This document shows positions 37,669 through 39,055 of a stretch of DNA of 39,055 nucleotides, in pieces. Both the position numbers and the translations under genes were made by a program. The notes under the pieces were generated by a model. That model did no database searches. It worked only from the letters and a program-made list of their open reading frames with translations, and had not been told where the DNA came from. Position 1 is the first letter of the stretch. The number at the start of each line of letters is the position of its first letter. The DNA is from Methanomassiliicoccaceae archaeon (GTDB lineage: Archaea > Thermoplasmatota > Thermoplasmata > Methanomassiliicoccales > Methanomethylophilaceae): contig WRJJ01000006.1 in assembly GCA_009778575.1 (NCBI GenBank), positions 1-39,055 on the forward strand, written 5' to 3'.

Positions 37669-38169
37669 ATGAACAGAATCAAGGTCATAAATGAGCCTTC
37701 AGAGTTGGTTCCGATGCTCAGATCCGTCGATACGCCCGTAAAACGGGACGTGTTGAAAGAGGTGACCTTAGAGTGGAAGACGGCCGATGACATAGAAAAG
37801 AAGTTCGGTCCCGAAGGCAGGGATGCCATCATATTCTTTGAGAAGATGAAGCTTGTCGAGACCCGCTGGCTGTCTGTGAACGGGGGGTACCCCGAAAAAT
37901 CATATCACACTTACTACACCTCATTCAACATAAACGCGCAGTGGCCCGTTTACGAGATCAGCGATGTTCTTGCCGCTGCGATGATGAATGAGGAAGAATA
38001 TGCCGCGATCGAGGCGAAGATACTTGCCGAGGTCGGCAAGGGCGGAAGATTCTCCGGCGATGTGGCGGAGGCGCTTGGCCTTTCCTCCACGATGTTGAAG
38101 AGCCTGGTGAGACGGTCCGTTAAGATGGACTACCGCGGCCACAGGATAGAACCTATCAGAGAAGAGTGA
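37669..38169 (+). CDS. ArsR-like winged-helix regulator
   Basis: The 166-residue protein belongs to an archaeal ArsR-like family. It starts INEPSELVPMLRSVDTPVKRDVLKEV, a winged-helix N-domain. LVETRWLSVNGGYPEKSYHTYYTSF follows, where the wing is expected. EISDVLAAAM and GRFSGDVAEALGLSSTMLKSLVRRS, a second helix-turn-helix-like part, come next, and it ends in MDYRGHRIEPI. This arrangement is widespread in methanogens and is annotated as a transcriptional regulator without known targets. It lies one base before trm56, so they are co-transcribed. Confidence 0.82.
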   Translation: MNRIKVINEPSELVPMLRSVDTPVKRDVLKEVTLEWKTADDIEKKFGPEGRDAIIFFEKMKLVETRWLSVNGGYPEKSYHTYYTSFNINAQWPVYEISDVLAAAMMNEEEYAAIEAKILAEVGKGGRFSGDVAEALGLSSTMLKSLVRRSVKMDYRGHRIEPIREE

Positions 38170-38170
38170 G

Positions 38171-38689
38171 ATGCCGAACATCTGGATATTGAGGATAGGC
38201 CATCGTCCGCAGAGAGATAAGAGAGTGACAACGCATGTTGCGCTGTCCTCACGGGCGCTGGGCGCCTCCGGGATATTCGTGGATACTAAGGACAGCGTCC
38301 TCGAGACGAACATCGGCAGCGTGGCAGACCGTTTCGGCGGAGATTTCAAGATAGAGACCGGCGTCCAATGGAAAAGGATCCTGAGGGATTTTGACGGAGA
38401 GGTGGTCCACCTCACTATGTACGGACAGAGGATCGATGAGGCGATGCCGAAGATCTCGAAGGAAAAGGACCTGCTCATCGTCGTCGGTGCCGAAAAAGTG
38501 CCTCCGGAGGTGTATCAGGCGGCGGACCACAACATCTCCGTCGGGAATCAGCCGCACTCGGAGATAGCCGCACTGGCGATATTCCTATACAGCTTCACAG
38601 ACGGCAAGAATCTATACTCCGACCGCGATGGACAGATGACAGTGATACCTAACGAGAGGGGAAAGACCGTTGTCGAAAAACATTCCTGA
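38171..38689 (+). CDS. trm56: tRNA (cytidine-56) 2'-O-methyltransferase
   Basis: Trm56 is an archaea-specific SPOUT methyltransferase that methylates the 2'-OH of C56 in the T loop of tRNAs. The 172-residue protein has the family start WILRIGHRPQRDKRVTTHV. The SAM-binding knot is LLIVVGAEKVPPEVYQAADHNISVGNQPHSEIAALAIFL (split here only by reading: VVGAEKVP then ISVGNQPHSE). It lies in an operon with the ArsR-like gene and the HD-domain gene, which begins inside its 3' end. The tRNA genes nearby are natural substrates but the linkage is not evidence of it. Confidence 0.93.
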   Translation: MPNIWILRIGHRPQRDKRVTTHVALSSRALGASGIFVDTKDSVLETNIGSVADRFGGDFKIETGVQWKRILRDFDGEVVHLTMYGQRIDEAMPKISKEKDLLIVVGAEKVPPEVYQAADHNISVGNQPHSEIAALAIFLYSFTDGKNLYSDRDGQMTVIPNERGKTVVEKHS

Positions 38690-39055
38690 TGAATCGGCCT
38701 GCATACGCATCCTTGGGGAGAACGGGTGCAAGAAAAGAGTGATCGTACATTGCTGTACTGTCGGTGCCGTCGCCGACGAGATGCTCAACGGCATCAAAGC
38801 GGACAGGCGGCTTGTCATGGCCGGCGCCCTTTTGCATGATATCGGGAGGTCTGTGGACAACGGCATCATGCACGCTTCGATAGGGAGCGAGATGGTGGAG
38901 AGGATGGGTTTTCCGAAAGAACTCGTGGACATAATAAAAAAACACACCGGTGCGGGGCTTGATGATACCGATGCGGAAGAGATGGGCCTTCCGCCCGGCG
39001 ACTATATGCCCAGAACGGTAGAGGAGAAGATAGTCGCGCATGCGGACAACCTTGT
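38670..39055 (+). CDS. HD-domain phosphohydrolase, cut by window end
   Basis: The frame runs off the right edge; about 128 residues are visible. They carry an HD motif in AGALLHDIGRS, VIVHCCTVGAVAD upstream with the first His, and a second His-Asp pair at KIVAHADNL. This matches a small HDIG family (TIGR00295-like) of predicted phosphohydrolases. No ATG fits the frame. A TTG at 38670, with GAGGGG about ten bases upstream, is the best start and lies inside the end of trm56, so translation is coupled. The substrate is unknown. Confidence 0.8.
   Translation, partial: MSKNIPDESACIRILGENGCKKRVIVHCCTVGAVADEMLNGIKADRRLVMAGALLHDIGRSVDNGIMHASIGSEMVERMGFPKELVDIIKKHTGAGLDDTDAEEMGLPPGDYMPRTVEEKIVAHADNL

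Overview
The window is archaeal and chromosomal. It most resembles the Thermoplasmatota, and within them a methylotrophic methanogen of the Methanomassiliicoccales type. The evidence is archaeal-only machinery: split RNA polymerase A'/A'', GatDE, GINS51, Trm56, an archaeal NusA-like KH protein and an AglB-like protein. The B subunit is a single unsplit gene, as in Thermoplasmata and unlike most other methanogens. The hydrogenase maturation GTPase HypB fits a hydrogen-using metabolism. In my tally of 37 complete protein genes, 31 end in TGA, 6 in TAA and none in TAG. That is what a lineage decoding UAG as pyrrolysine would show. I see no full-length transposon, prophage or CRISPR array.

Layout. 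1-3434: a replication and nucleotide cluster (TOPRIM-thymidylate kinase fusion, DUF167 protein, GINS51), then an MBL-fold hydrolase and a CBS-pair protein. 3541-7782: a more accessory stretch. It holds tRNA-Lys(CUU), a decayed copy of the 3' half of that tRNA 250 bp downstream, a small membrane protein with a YbjQ protein, a lone YqaJ/lambda-exonuclease-type nuclease, two coupled membrane proteins and a HAD phosphatase. 7773-10326: a zinc-finger protein, a second MBL hydrolase and an AT-richer surface protein with a pilin-like N-terminus. 10498-17658: housekeeping genes (HemK-like methyltransferase, GatE-GatD, HypB, PurD, TruA, translin). 17666-24132: a two-gene surface operon made of a giant 1893-residue STT3/AglB-like protein and a 262-residue membrane-anchored partner. 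24232-25987: divergent pyrF and a radical SAM gene.

26070-34899 is the RNA polymerase operon on the minus strand: rpoH-rpoB-rpoA1-rpoA2-rpl30e-nusA, with overlapping or nearly abutting genes. 35025-35968 holds tRNA-Lys(UUU), a zinc-ribbon TM2 protein, a CAU-anticodon tRNA and tRNA-Asn. 36091 to the end carries an EamA transporter, small regulators, Trm56 and an HD-domain gene cut by the window edge.

Expression signals are of two kinds. First genes of transcripts tend to have a TATA element (TTTTATC, TTATAC or TATATA types) centred about 24-30 nt before the start codon and no Shine-Dalgarno, which suggests leaderless mRNAs. Internal operon genes often have GGTGA or GGAGG sites, and these support TTG starts for rpoH and rpoB.

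The most unusual items are the AglB-like protein, whose catalytic and sequon-binding motifs look altered and which carries about 1000 extra residues of surface domains; the RNA polymerase split site, where A' has an acidic tail and A'' has an added helix-hairpin-helix and basic linker; the TOPRIM-Tmk fusion; and the tRNA-Lys scar.
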